From Streptomyces sp. NBC_01750 (lineage in GTDB: Bacteria > Actinomycetota > Actinomycetes > Streptomycetales > Streptomycetaceae), in the NCBI RefSeq assembly GCF_035918095.1, contig NZ_CP109137.1:4404001-4468000 (forward strand): DNA of 64,000 bases, read 5' to 3'. Positions within the stretch are counted from its first letter, which is position 1. Every line of letters begins with the position of its first letter. The position numbers and the translations under genes were made by a program. This document shows, piece after piece, positions 8,293 to 17,467 of the stretch. A model generated the notes under the pieces. It was given only the letters and a program-made list of their open reading frames with translations. It was not told where the DNA came from and made no database searches.

Positions 8293-9261
8293 ATGGCCAA
8301 GAAGCGCCCCCAGACCAAGGCCGCCAGGCCCCAGGTGACCAACGGCGAGGTTCCGGTCGTCGGGGCCCGTGAGCCCTGCCCATGCGGATCGGGTCGCCGC
8401 TACAAGGCCTGTCACGGCCGGGCCGCCGCGCACGCCGTGACCGAGCTGGTCCAGCGCCCCTTCGGCGGTCTGGCCGGAGAGTGCGACTGGGTGGCTCTGC
8501 GGGAGCTGGTGCCCGCCGCGACCGCCACACTGACCCTCAAGGGCGGACTGCCCGAGGGCGTGCCCTCGGTGACCCTGGCGACCGTACTGCCGATGGCGTG
8601 GCCGGCACTGCGCCGCGACGACGGCTCCGTACTGCTCGGCCTGCAGAACGACACCTCGTCCGGCGACCTCAGCCGCCATCTCGCCGACACCCTGCAGCGG
8701 GCGCTGACCGCCGAGCCCGGCACGCCGGTCGCCGCGCAGCGCGTGGCCGCCGAAGGACCGCGGCTGCAGGATCTCCTCGACGAGAGCGCCGGCTTCGAAC
8801 CGACCGTCCACTCCGGCTTCGAGTTCTGGGTCCCGGACTCCACGGAGAGCGCGTCCCCGGAGGTGACTGCCTCCCTGGAGCGCGCCAACGCCGCGGCGAT
8901 CCCGACCGTGAAGCTCACCGGTGTGGACGCGGCGTACTGGTGCGAGACCCCGGAGAAGAACCACCTCCGCTGGGTCATGCCGCACCCGGAGGAGCAGCTC
9001 CTCGACGCGCTCGCGCGCCTGCACACCGCCGGTACGTCCTCGCTCGGCGACGACACCCGGCTGGTCGGCTCCTTCCGCGCACACGGGCTGATGGTCCCGG
9101 TCTGGGACCTGCCGAGCGGGATGAGCGCCGAGGAGTGCGAGAAGCCCGCGGCGGAGTTCGCGGAGCGGCTCACAAAGGCTCTCGCGACCGACGCTCCGCT
9201 GACGGCGGAGGAGCGCCGGTCGCGTGGCGGGCTCACCAACCGCCAGGTCACCCTGAGCTGA
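8293..9261 (+). CDS. DUF5926 family protein with SEC-C zinc motif
   Basis: A 322-residue protein beginning [11 protein letters not shown] with a basic N terminus. The SEC-C zinc motif [16 protein letters not shown] spans about residues 27-42; in SecA the same motif binds zinc and SecB or the ribosome. The remaining 280 residues match the actinobacterial DUF5926 domain, with no known activity. No membrane segment or signal is seen. It is conserved next to the HATPase gene and is transcribed in the same direction. Function unknown; a role as adaptor or chaperone-like protein is only suggested by the zinc motif. Confidence 0.83.
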   Translation: MAKKRPQTKAARPQVTNGEVPVVGAREPCPCGSGRRYKACHGRAAAHAVTELVQRPFGGLAGECDWVALRELVPAATATLTLKGGLPEGVPSVTLATVLPMAWPALRRDDGSVLLGLQNDTSSGDLSRHLADTLQRALTAEPGTPVAAQRVAAEGPRLQDLLDESAGFEPTVHSGFEFWVPDSTESASPEVTASLERANAAAIPTVKLTGVDAAYWCETPEKNHLRWVMPHPEEQLLDALARLHTAGTSSLGDDTRLVGSFRAHGLMVPVWDLPSGMSAEECEKPAAEFAERLTKALATDAPLTAEERRSRGGLTNRQVTLS

Positions 9262-10228
9262 GAGTGACGGTTTCTGTCGACCGATAGGTGACTCCAGTCA
9301 CAACTCGCCCTATGGGCAGGTAAATCCCTGTCCGAATACCCGAGATCGAATTTGCTAACTGCCGATCTCTTGTTACGGTTCTAGAAGCCCGGTCGCTGGT
9401 GCATCCCCCGTCGCCAGCGATCGGGCGCTTCCATTTCCGCGGAACGGTTCGTTCCGTCAACGACTCGCGGGAACACCGGAGTTGCTTCCGGACCGCGGCA
9501 GCGAGGGCCCTTCTCCCGTACCGTCCGCAGTTGCGAACTCCGCGACTGCGGAAATAGCCCTCGACAGGGCCGCGAGAGGCCTCACGAGACACCTCGCAAG
9601 CATCGGTCGCGTGATCCGCCCCGACCGCACAGTCCGGTCTGCTGCGTGCGCCCGCCGGGGCCCGTCAGGGTGAGTACGGAACTCAATTCCAGGTCCGGCG
9701 CATTGCGGTAGTGGGTATGTGTGCCCAGGTGTCGCGCCCCTCTGCCGGCACGCAGGTCGGCGCCTCGGCCACGTCCGGGGAGGCGAGTTCCGGCCCATAT
9801 CCCCCGGGCCCTGCCCGGCGGAGTGGCCCCGGTCGCACCGGACACCTCGGCAATGGACAGCAGCGTCGGCCCGGGCGCTGTTTTCGGCCCCGTCCGCGGC
9901 CCGGTCCTGGTCCCGTCTCCGGTCCCCTCTTCGGTCTCGTCCGTCGCTTCGCACCGTCCGCGAGCGAGGTGCCGATTCCCGGCCGGCGGCCGTCGGTCTG
10001 TCCCGCGGACGCGGCCGACGGCGCAACGCAATGAACACCGGGACGGGGCGAGCCCGGTCATGCGGAGATTCCCGCCGATTGCGCGGGAATTCCCGACACC
10101 GGGCCGAAAACATCGACGGAATACGGGCGCGCGGGTAGCCGCGCGCCCAATTCCGGTACAACTCGGTCCGGCTCTTACCCGTGCGCGTGGCAGAGCTGGA
10201 CCGTGAGCACTCGAGCCCTCGCTCGGGC
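9262..10228. other. 967-bp gene-free stretch between converging genes
   Basis: No frame here shows convincing family patterns or a ribosome site, although several frames are open because of high GC. The left part holds a promoter-like TTGTTACGGTTCTAGAA (about 9370-9386) and a hairpin at 9386-9429. The remainder is GC-rich, with short repeats of the type C-G-G-T-C-C-C around 9890-9940. It may be the residue of a lost gene or hold a non-coding transcript. Nothing definite is recognised. Confidence 0.4.
9386..9429 (+). terminator. Hairpin, possible terminator
   Basis: The arms AGCCCGGTCGCTGG and CCAGCGATCGGGCGCT are separated by 14 bases with one bulge or mismatch. The hairpin lies 125 bases after the DUF5926 stop. 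It could terminate that gene or act as a leader hairpin for the promoter-like sequence just before it. Confidence 0.45.
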
Positions 10229-10912
10229 TCAGTAGGCGAGCCGGCTGCCGCCGTCCGGTGCACTGGTGCTCGCCTCGACCAGCGCGTCCACCACCGCCTC
10301 CACATCCGGCAGCCAGGGAGCCGCGGATCCCGGCAGCGGCGCCCGCTCCCAGCGCACCTGCCCCGTCCCCGTCACCGAGGGCGGCAGCACCAGATAGCCG
10401 CCCTCGCCGTGGAAGCGCAGCGAACTGGGCACGCAGTCCTTGACGAAGAGCAGTTCGCCGAGCTGTTCAAGGGTGTACGGGGCGACCAGCAGCGACCAGC
10501 GGGTCGGCGTCGCGACAACTGGTCCCAGCCGCATGCCCATCCGGTCGAGCGCCGAGAGCGCGAGCGCCCCGGCGACTGCCGGCAGACTCACCGCGCACGG
10601 CGCGAGGCCGCCCGTGGCCAGCATGATCGGGGCGGTGGGCCGGTTGGTCCACCACCAGCGCACCATCCGCTCGTCGGTCGTCGCGGCCAGGATTCCTGGG
10701 TCGAAGGGGTGCGCGCCGGGTACGACGCACTCGGGGTCGGGGCAGGCGCAGCCGCGCCCGCGGTCACCGCGGATACCGCCCGCTTTCAGTCCCACACCAG
10801 GGAGTACGGGCCATTGCCAGTCGGCGGCGCAGGTGAGCGCCGCTTCGAGCTGTACAGGCCCCCTCTTGCGCCGGAACCGGAGCCTGCGTCGCCTTCCGAG
10901 GATCTCGCGCAT
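10229..10912 (-). CDS. Prim-pol-like domain protein without catalytic acids
   Basis: A 227-residue protein. The ATG at 10912 is chosen because GGAAAGGAAC precedes it and family members start MREILGRRRR. It aligns along its length with the prim-pol N-terminal domain: WWWTNRPTAPIMLATGG, VVATPTRWSLLVAP and FHGEGGYLVLPPS. The usual VxDxD strand after LATGG is CAVSLPAVAG, with no Asp, and the catalytic-His strand reads TRWSLL. The active site therefore looks lost. Similar proteins are conserved in Streptomyces chromosomes, so it may bind nucleotides or DNA rather than polymerise. It is divergent from the SpoIIE-type phosphatase. Confidence 0.75.
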   Translation of the reverse strand: MREILGRRRRLRFRRKRGPVQLEAALTCAADWQWPVLPGVGLKAGGIRGDRGRGCACPDPECVVPGAHPFDPGILAATTDERMVRWWWTNRPTAPIMLATGGLAPCAVSLPAVAGALALSALDRMGMRLGPVVATPTRWSLLVAPYTLEQLGELLFVKDCVPSSLRFHGEGGYLVLPPSVTGTGQVRWERAPLPGSAAPWLPDVEAVVDALVEASTSAPDGGSRLAY

Positions 10913-11367
10913 GAGCGCTCGTTCCTTTCCGTTGAACGCCGAGGTCCACACCACACCATGTGTGCAGCTCTTCACTGTGCGTATAAGACGGCGCATCACC
11001 GCCCCTTGCCGGTGGCATGGGCGACCCCCCGCTTCGCCTGCGGCAGGATCGCCGCCCGGGGGCCGAACGTGGGCTGTAGTCCATTAAACGCGTGGCGAGG
11101 GGTGGCGCGCGCCTGGCGCTTGTAGTCCCGCTGTAACTTTTCCCCGCCGCTCGGGGATGGGGCGCGGCCTACGGGCGTTAGGACGCCCGGGCCCGCCGCC
11201 AGGTTCCGGGGCGGTCCCAACTGCCCCTGGCCATCACCGTTTACGTACCCATCACGCTTGGAATGACGCTCTGCCGAACGACCTCAGTCGACCCCAATAG
11301 GCCGCCATCGGGTGCATTTTTCAGCCAAGTTAACGGTCTCGTAGACACCACCAATCCCACTGGTGCA
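10913..11367. other. 455-bp divergent intergenic region, no gene seen
   Basis: This region separates the prim-pol-like gene (minus) from the phosphatase (plus). It must hold both promoters, but no clear -35/-10 pair or palindrome could be picked with confidence. It is moderately AT-richer near 11225-11460 than the genes around it. Confidence 0.4.
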
Positions 11368-12918
11368 ATGCTGGACATCCCCTTACTTGTGCGTGTACAT
11401 GTGGATGCATTGATAGCGGCGCAGAATGACATGGGGGTTTGCGATGCTATTGAGCGAAACGCACCAGTCGGAAAGCCGGCTGTCATGAGCGCCCCTCACC
11501 TGCCGAAAGTGGCTGGAATCGATTCAGCGGTTCCCGCACCGGCGCACACTGCCTCGCCGCTGCCCGCCCTCCCGGCGGCACCGGCCCCTCCCGGAGCGGT
11601 GATTCAGGACCGGCTGGCCGGCTGGGTCTCCGATCTGACCACCCTCCACGAACTGACCGAGCGCCTGGCCAGGACCGGTTCGCTCGACGATGCCCTCCAT
11701 GAACTGCTGCGCGCCGGGGCCGCCCTGGTCGGCGCCCGCCGCGGCTTGATCGTCCTGGAACCGTCGCACGCCGCCTCACGGGCCGAATGTTTCGAGTCGG
11801 ACAGCGGCCCCGCCCTCACCAAGGGCCTCGGGTTCACCCATGCCGAGCTCGGCCATCTCGAGACAGTGCCGCGCGGCGTCACCGCATACGGCCGGATCCT
11901 GGACGGCAGACCCCCAGGCGGGCATCCAGGGCCCGCCGGGCCGCCGGAGGCCGTCGCCAACGCCGACCTCCTCGGCGACGAGACGCTCGACCCCCGGCAC
12001 CGTGAGGTCGCCATCCGCCTCGGATATGCCGCCAGCTACACCGTGCCGCTCGCCTCCCGGGCGGCCGGGACGCTCGGCGCGGCCGTCTGGATGTACGACG
12101 AGCCGGCCGCCCCGGTGGAGCGCCAGTGCCATCTCGTCGGCCTCTACATGCGGTACGCCACGGAGCATCTGGACCGTCTCCTCGAGCTGGAGCACGCCCG
12201 CGCCACGGTGGCGACCGTTGCCGAGGAGCTGCTTCCCAGCCGGCTGCCCCGGGTGCCCGGCGTCCAGCTCGCCGCCCGGCACCGCACAGGACCGCACGGC
12301 GGCGGCGACTGGTACGACGCGCTGCCGCTGCCCGAGGGCGCGCTGGGGCTGGCCGTCGGATCGGTCAGCGGCTCGGGGCCGAGCGCGCTGGCGGCGATGG
12401 GGCGGCTGCGCGCCTCCCTGCGGGCGTACGCCGTGATGGAGGGCGAGGATCCCGTCGCCGTGCTCTCCGATCTGGAACTGCTGCTGCGGCTGACCGAACC
12501 TGCGCGAACCGCCACCGCACTCTTCGCCTACGCCGAGCCTGCCCGCGGAAAGATCGTGCTGGCCGGGGCCGGCCACACCCCGCCCCTGGTGGTCGGCGAG
12601 CGGCGCACCGAGTTCGTCGAGACATCCCTGTCGGCGCCACTGGGGATGCTCGCCTGCTGGGAGGCTCCGAGCGTGGAACTCGCGCCCGAGCCCGGAGAAA
12701 CGGTGCTGCTGTACACGGACGGGCTGCTGCGGCATACCGGAGATCCCATGGACCGGGCGTTCGCGCGGCTACACGCGGCCGCCGTGAGCGTGCCGAAGTC
12801 CGCCCGCGACGATCCGGGGGCGATCGCCGATCATGTGCTGCGCACGGTGCTGCCCGACGGGCTCGGCGAGGCCGAGATCGGTGAGGACGTGGTATTGCTC
12901 GCCGCCCGTTTTGACTGA
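11368..12918 (+). CDS. GAF-SpoIIE (PP2C-type) protein phosphatase
   Basis: A 516-residue protein starting MLDIPLLVRV; a shorter form from ATG 11485 is possible, and neither start has a strong ribosome site. About residues 90-270 form a GAF-like sensor domain (LHELTERLARTGSLDDALHE opening it). Residues 290-515 are a SpoIIE phosphatase domain with the metal-binding GGDWYDAL and the late YTDGLL motif. Such proteins dephosphorylate anti-sigma antagonists in response to a ligand or light/redox signal sensed by GAF. The first 80 residues are low-complexity Pro/Ala sequence. It has no membrane helix. Confidence 0.88.
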   Translation: MLDIPLLVRVHVDALIAAQNDMGVCDAIERNAPVGKPAVMSAPHLPKVAGIDSAVPAPAHTASPLPALPAAPAPPGAVIQDRLAGWVSDLTTLHELTERLARTGSLDDALHELLRAGAALVGARRGLIVLEPSHAASRAECFESDSGPALTKGLGFTHAELGHLETVPRGVTAYGRILDGRPPGGHPGPAGPPEAVANADLLGDETLDPRHREVAIRLGYAASYTVPLASRAAGTLGAAVWMYDEPAAPVERQCHLVGLYMRYATEHLDRLLELEHARATVATVAEELLPSRLPRVPGVQLAARHRTGPHGGGDWYDALPLPEGALGLAVGSVSGSGPSALAAMGRLRASLRAYAVMEGEDPVAVLSDLELLLRLTEPARTATALFAYAEPARGKIVLAGAGHTPPLVVGERRTEFVETSLSAPLGMLACWEAPSVELAPEPGETVLLYTDGLLRHTGDPMDRAFARLHAAAVSVPKSARDDPGAIADHVLRTVLPDGLGEAEIGEDVVLLAARFD

Positions 12919-13007
12919 TTTCTCGCACGTTTTCCACAGGGCTCAGGGCCGTCTTCCCGTCGCACATACGATGGAGGGCGGTCCAGTGTCGTATCGAGGA
13001 GGCAGAC

Positions 13008-14465
13008 GTGGCCGAGGAGCTCATCCCGGAGACCCCGGAAGAAGAAGAGCAGCCGATCAAGCAGCGCAAGAACGGCCTGTACCCGGGCGTGTCCGACGAG
13101 CTCGCCGAGAACATGACGACCGGCTGGGCCGACACCGAGCTGCGCGATCTGGAACCCATCGCGCAGGCCTCGCACACCGCCGCCCGCCGTGCCGCGCTAT
13201 CGGCGCGCTTCCCCGGCGAGCGCCTGGTGATCCCCGCGGGCAATCTGAAGACCCGCTCCAATGACACCGAGTACGCCTTCCGCGCCTCCACGGAGTACGC
13301 CTACCTCACCGGCGACCAGTCCGAGGACGGCGTCCTGGTGCTCGAGCCCAAGGCCGGCGGGCACCGGGCGACCATTTATCTACTGCCCCGCTCCAATCGC
13401 GAGAACGGCGAGTTCTGGCTCTCCGGCCAGGGTGAGCTGTGGGTCGGCCGCCGCCACTCCCTCGGCGAGGCCGAGCAGCTGCTGGGCATCCCCGCCAAGG
13501 ATGTGCGCGAGCTCCCCGAGCAGTTGCGCCAGGCCACCGGCCCGGTCCGCGCCGTACGCGGGCACGACGCCGGCATCGAGGAGGCGCTGACCGACAAGGT
13601 CACCGCGGAGCGCGACGAGGAGCTGCGCGTCTGTCTCTCCGAGGCGCGTGCCGTGAAGGACGAGTTCGAGATCGGCGAGCTGCAGAAGGCGTGCGACTCC
13701 ACCGCTCGCGGATTCGAGGACGTCGTCAAGGTCCTGGACAGGGCCGAGGCGACCAGCGAGCGCTATATAGAGGGCACCTTCTTCCTGCGCGCCCGCGTCG
13801 AGGGCAACGACATCGGCTACGGCTCGATCTGCGCGGCGGGCCCGCACGCCACCACCCTGCACTGGGTGCGCAACGACGGCCCGGTCCGCTCCGGCGAGCT
13901 GCTGCTGCTGGACGCCGGCGTGGAGACCCACACCCTCTACACCGCCGACATCACGCGCACCCTGCCGATCAACGGCCGCTTCGACGAACTGCAGCGCAAG
14001 ATCTACGACGCGGTGTACGAGTCGCAGGAGGCCGGCATCGCGGCGGTGAAGCCGGGCGCCAAGTACCGCGACTTCCACGACGCCTCCCAGCGTGTGCTCG
14101 CCGAGAAGCTCGTCGAGTGGGGTCTGGTCGAGGGCCCGGTGGAGCGTGTGCTCGAGCTGGGTCTGCAGCGCCGCTGGACGCTGCACGGCACCGGCCACAT
14201 GCTCGGCATGGACGTCCACGACTGCGCCGCCGCGCGCACCGAGGCGTACGTCGACGGGACACTGGAGCCCGGCATGTGCCTCACGGTGGAGCCCGGTCTC
14301 TACTTCCAGGCGGACGATCTGACGGTGCCGGAGGAGTACCGCGGCATCGGCGTCCGGATCGAGGACGACATCCTGGTCACCGAGGACGGCAACCGGAACC
14401 TGTCGGCGGCGCTCCCGCGGCAGGCCGACGAAGTCGAGGCCTGGATGGCCTCACTCAAGGGCTGA
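13008..14465 (+). CDS. pepP: Aminopeptidase P family Xaa-Pro aminopeptidase
   Basis: A 485-residue cytoplasmic M24B peptidase that removes N-terminal residues preceding proline. The GTG at 13008 follows GAGGAGGC by six bases. The N-terminal AMP_N domain runs to about residue 180 (YLTGDQSEDGVLVLEP). The pita-bread domain carries all five metal ligands: two Asp in LLDAGVETHTLYTADITRT, His in HGTGHMLGMDVHD, Glu in LTVEPGLYF and Glu in VRIEDDILVTEDG. Streptomyces have two aminopeptidase P genes, so the symbol is by family. Confidence 0.93.
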   Translation: MAEELIPETPEEEEQPIKQRKNGLYPGVSDELAENMTTGWADTELRDLEPIAQASHTAARRAALSARFPGERLVIPAGNLKTRSNDTEYAFRASTEYAYLTGDQSEDGVLVLEPKAGGHRATIYLLPRSNRENGEFWLSGQGELWVGRRHSLGEAEQLLGIPAKDVRELPEQLRQATGPVRAVRGHDAGIEEALTDKVTAERDEELRVCLSEARAVKDEFEIGELQKACDSTARGFEDVVKVLDRAEATSERYIEGTFFLRARVEGNDIGYGSICAAGPHATTLHWVRNDGPVRSGELLLLDAGVETHTLYTADITRTLPINGRFDELQRKIYDAVYESQEAGIAAVKPGAKYRDFHDASQRVLAEKLVEWGLVEGPVERVLELGLQRRWTLHGTGHMLGMDVHDCAAARTEAYVDGTLEPGMCLTVEPGLYFQADDLTVPEEYRGIGVRIEDDILVTEDGNRNLSAALPRQADEVEAWMASLKG

Positions 14466-14496
14466 CCGACGGCGGATACGGCGGAGGGCGCGCGGC

Positions 14497-14958
14497 TCAG
14501 GACACCTTGAGCAGCGCGTCCTCCCGCCATTTGAGGATCTTGTCGAAGCTGACCACCGCGCCCCGGCCCGGGCGGTTGCGGAAGTGGACATGGTCGGCGA
14601 GCTGCTCGATCAGACAGAGCCCGCGGCCGCTCTCGGCGGTCGGCGAGGCCGGCGACACGGCGTATGTGCACTGCCCTCCGCGCCGCGTCGGAAAGCCCGG
14701 ACCCGAATCGGCCACTTCGATACGGCACGTCTCGCCGTCCAGATAGGCGGTCACCCGGTACGCAGCCGAGGCCTCGCCGGCCCCCTGCCCACCGCCGTGC
14801 TCGACGGCATTCGCACAGGCTTCGCTCAGCGCAACTGATAGATCGTACGAAATGTCAGGATCAACCCCCGCGGTCTCCATCGTGCCGAGCAGCAGGCGAC
14901 GGGCGAGCGGAACGCTCGCAGCTTCACGCCTCAAGTGGAGAGACCACCAGATGCTCAT
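14497..14958 (-). CDS. HATPase_c anti-sigma-factor-like ATP-binding protein
   Basis: A 153-residue protein. The ATG at 14958 has AGGAGG eight bases upstream and gives the usual start MSIWWSLHLRREAASVPLAR; a longer frame upstream is not needed. The N box is VALSEACANAVEHGGG, the G1 box is IEVADSGPGFP, and the G2 region is AESGRGLCLIEQLAD. It belongs to the RsbW-like kinase group used in partner switching. It converges on pepP with a 31-base gap. The target is unknown. Confidence 0.86.
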   Translation of the reverse strand: MSIWWSLHLRREAASVPLARRLLLGTMETAGVDPDISYDLSVALSEACANAVEHGGGQGAGEASAAYRVTAYLDGETCRIEVADSGPGFPTRRGGQCTYAVSPASPTAESGRGLCLIEQLADHVHFRNRPGRGAVVSFDKILKWREDALLKVS

Positions 14959-15150
14959 GCTCCAGCCTCCTGGCTGTGCCTCGACATACCGATACGTATT
15001 GCCGCGAGAAGCGGTCCGTAAGCACACAGTTGATGTGATTCCGCTCATTCGGCGGATGCGCCCTCCGAGCGCGCCGGTGTATGTCAGCAAAGGGGATCTT
15101 CCGGACCTGCCGTATGGGCCGTCCCACCGCAGTGCGATGATGGCCCGGCC

Positions 15151-15939
15151 ATGTCGCCCATCCCCGTTGCACGCGCCGGAGCCGGTCTACGGCTGCTGAG
15201 GGCCGCGGTGTTCACCGCGGTCTGTGTTGTGCTGTCCGCGACGGGACATGCGCTGGCCTCCTGCACGGCTCTCCCCTGGTGGACACTGGCGCTCGGCTTC
15301 ATGGCGGTGTTCGCGCTGGTCGCGCCGTTCGCCGGACGGACGCGCGCACTGCCGTCCATCGCCGTGGCACTGACCGTCGGACAGCTCGCTCTGCACACCC
15401 TGTTCGGTCTCGGGCAGCAGCATCGGCTGCGGCTGGCACCGACGGCCGACGACTCGCTGATCAGGATGGCCGCGAAGCTGGTGTGCGGGGCGGGCGCATC
15501 GTCCCTGAGCCCCACCGACGCACGCCGGATCGTCACCAATGCGGGCATCGCCCCGGCGGGGCACAGCGCCCACGTCCACATGGCGCAGACCACCGCCGCA
15601 TCGCCCGAGTTGCTGCCGACCCTCCCCATGGTCCTGGGGCATCTGCTGGCCGCGCTCGCGACCGGCTGGCTGCTGCGGCGCGGAGATCTGGCGCTGCTCC
15701 GGCTGATCAAACTCTCTGCCGACTCGGCGCATGAGCTCGCTCAGGCGGCGTGGCTCCGTTCACTGCGTGCCGCGCTCGTTCTCGTACGGGCGCTGCGTGC
15801 CGGCCTCCAGGAGACGCCCGCGGCGGATCCGCGTGCTCCCCGGCCGTCGTCAGGTCCGCCTCCGCGTCCCGCCGATGAGGCGCTCCAGCACACGGTGATC
15901 AGGCGCGGGCCTCCCGCCCGCCTCGCTCTCGCAGCCTGA
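15151..15939 (+). CDS. Integral membrane protein upstream of the copper genes
   Basis: A 262-residue protein with about four hydrophobic helices (near residues 14-35, 45-60, 65-85 and 165-185) and a Pro/Arg-rich cytoplasmic tail. The central loop has an AGHSAHVHMAQTTAA stretch with His and Met residues that could bind copper. Homologues stand in front of ycnI and sco genes in many Streptomyces. Its position 92 bases before ycnI suggests a part in extracytoplasmic copper handling, but no domain is recognised. Confidence 0.75.
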   Translation: MSPIPVARAGAGLRLLRAAVFTAVCVVLSATGHALASCTALPWWTLALGFMAVFALVAPFAGRTRALPSIAVALTVGQLALHTLFGLGQQHRLRLAPTADDSLIRMAAKLVCGAGASSLSPTDARRIVTNAGIAPAGHSAHVHMAQTTAASPELLPTLPMVLGHLLAALATGWLLRRGDLALLRLIKLSADSAHELAQAAWLRSLRAALVLVRALRAGLQETPAADPRAPRPSSGPPPRPADEALQHTVIRRGPPARLALAA

Positions 15940-16031
15940 CGCGCCCCACTCGACGCGAGTGGTGTCGCGGTGCCCGCGCACCCGTTTGCGCCTCACTCAC
16001 TCGCCTCTCCTGATCCGGAGTGTTTTCTGCC

Positions 16032-16769
16032 ATGAACGTTTCCCGTATCGCGCTCGCGACCGGCGTCGCCGCCTCCTCCGTCCTGCTGCTCTCCGGCACG
16101 GCCTTCGCCCACGTCAGCGTGCAGCCGCAGGGCGAGGCCGCCAAGGGCGGCTACGCGACGGTCAACTTCAAGGTCCCCAACGAGCGCGACAACGCCTCGA
16201 CCGTCAAGCTCGAGGTCAACCTCCCCATCGAGCACCCGCTGTCGTCCGTGATGCCGCAGCCCGTGCCCGGCTGGAAGGTCGAGGTCACCAAGTCCAAGCT
16301 GGCCAAGCCGCTCCAGGTGCACGGCAAGCAGATCACCGAGGCTGTCTCCAAGGTCACCTGGACCGCGGACGGCTCCAAGATCGCACCCGGCCAGTTCCAG
16401 CAGTTCCCGCTCTCTCTCGGCAAGCTTCCCGAGGACGCCGACCAGTTGGTGTTCAAGGCCCTCCAGACGTACGACAACAAGGAGGTCGTGCGGTGGATCG
16501 AGGAGACGAAGGAGGGTGCCGCGGAGCCCGAGTCGCCCGCGCCCGTCCTGAAGCTGTCGGCCGCCACCGGGGACGAGCACGGCGGCGGGGCGAAGGACGC
16601 GTCCGCGAAGGACGGCAAGAACGCCGGTCATGACGAGGACGCGAAGTCCGAGGAGGCGTCGGACAGCAGCAGCGACACCACTGCCCGCATCCTGGGCATC
16701 GTCGGCATCCTCGTCGGTGTCGCGGGTGTTGCGTTCGGCGTCCTGGCCGGACGCCGCCGCACTTCCTGA
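16032..16769 (+). CDS. YcnI family copper-binding membrane protein
   Basis: A 245-residue protein with a Sec signal ending AFA-HVSVQPQGEA. The His directly after the cleavage site and the following Glu and Trp are the known mono-His Cu(II) site of YcnI (DUF1775). The domain continues through VPNERDNAST and a LPEDADQLVFKALQTYDN segment. A charged low-complexity linker and one C-terminal helix (ILGIVGILVGVAGVAFGVLAG) anchor it to the membrane. It acts outside the membrane as a copper chaperone or scavenger and is followed 44 bases later by the Sco gene. Confidence 0.92.
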   Translation: MNVSRIALATGVAASSVLLLSGTAFAHVSVQPQGEAAKGGYATVNFKVPNERDNASTVKLEVNLPIEHPLSSVMPQPVPGWKVEVTKSKLAKPLQVHGKQITEAVSKVTWTADGSKIAPGQFQQFPLSLGKLPEDADQLVFKALQTYDNKEVVRWIEETKEGAAEPESPAPVLKLSAATGDEHGGGAKDASAKDGKNAGHDEDAKSEEASDSSSDTTARILGIVGILVGVAGVAFGVLAGRRRTS

Positions 16770-16813
16770 TGCGCCGCCCGACGCTTCGTCCATCACATTT
16801 GGGACACTTCTCC

Positions 16814-17467
16814 ATGCGTAAGAAGACTGTGCTCGCGGCCACGCTCGTCGTGGCCGCCGGGCTCACCCTGTCCGCCTGCGGAGGCGGAGACGGCTCCGCC
16901 AAGAGCCCCGTCGCCGATGTCTCCGCCGAGGCGAACCGGCCCGCGACCCTGCTCGACCAGCCCTACACCAAGCCGAACCTCGTCCTGACGGACACCCACG
17001 GCAGGAAATACGACCTGCGCGAGCAGACCAAGGGCAAGCCGACGCTGATCTACTTCGGCTACACACACTGCCCCGACGTCTGCCCCCTGACGATGAGCAA
17101 TATCGCCATCGCCAGGAAGAAGCTGCCCAAGGCCGACCAGGAAAAGCTCCAGGTCGTCTTTGTCACCACCGATCCGGAGCGCGACACCGCGGCCGAGCTC
17201 GCCAAGTGGCTGCCGAGCGCAGGCGATCCGTCCTTCACCGGTCTCACCGGCGACTTCCCGACCATCCAGGCGGGCGCGCGCCAGATCGGCATCGGCATCG
17301 ACCCGCCGAAGAAGGAGAAGGACGGCACGGTCGTCTCCATGCACGGCGCGCAGGTCATCGCGTTCTCCCCGAAGACCGACGCGGGCTACGTCCTGTACAG
17401 CCAGGACACCACGGCGGACGAATACGCCAAGGATCTGCCGAAGATCATCCGTGGAGAGAACCCGTGA
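16814..17467 (+). CDS. SCO1/SenC/PrrC family copper chaperone lipoprotein
   Basis: A 217-residue lipoprotein with lipobox LTLSACGG near residues 20-27. The thioredoxin-like fold has the copper-binding Cys pair in HCPDVCPLT and the ligand His in VSMHGAQVIAF. Sco proteins load the CuA site of cytochrome c oxidase. In S. lividans a Sco protein of this type is also tied to morphology through copper supply (family knowledge, from memory). The gene overlaps the next by four bases (GTGA), so translation of the two is coupled. Confidence 0.94.
   Translation: MRKKTVLAATLVVAAGLTLSACGGGDGSAKSPVADVSAEANRPATLLDQPYTKPNLVLTDTHGRKYDLREQTKGKPTLIYFGYTHCPDVCPLTMSNIAIARKKLPKADQEKLQVVFVTTDPERDTAAELAKWLPSAGDPSFTGLTGDFPTIQAGARQIGIGIDPPKKEKDGTVVSMHGAQVIAFSPKTDAGYVLYSQDTTADEYAKDLPKIIRGENP

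Noticed and set aside
7585..9084. A long antisense coding frame opposite DUF5926 and the HATPase gene
   Set aside because: It lacks any family pattern and a ribosome site, and it covers two convincing plus-strand genes. It is a by-product of high GC.
9582..10061. A gene in the 967-bp gap
   Set aside because: Frames on both strands have only low-complexity Arg/Gly/Pro text, no ribosome site and no recognisable block.
12930..12946. Isolated DnaA-like boxes (TTTTCCACAGG here and near 29920)
   Set aside because: Single, weak matches with no neighbours, expected by chance in 64 kb.
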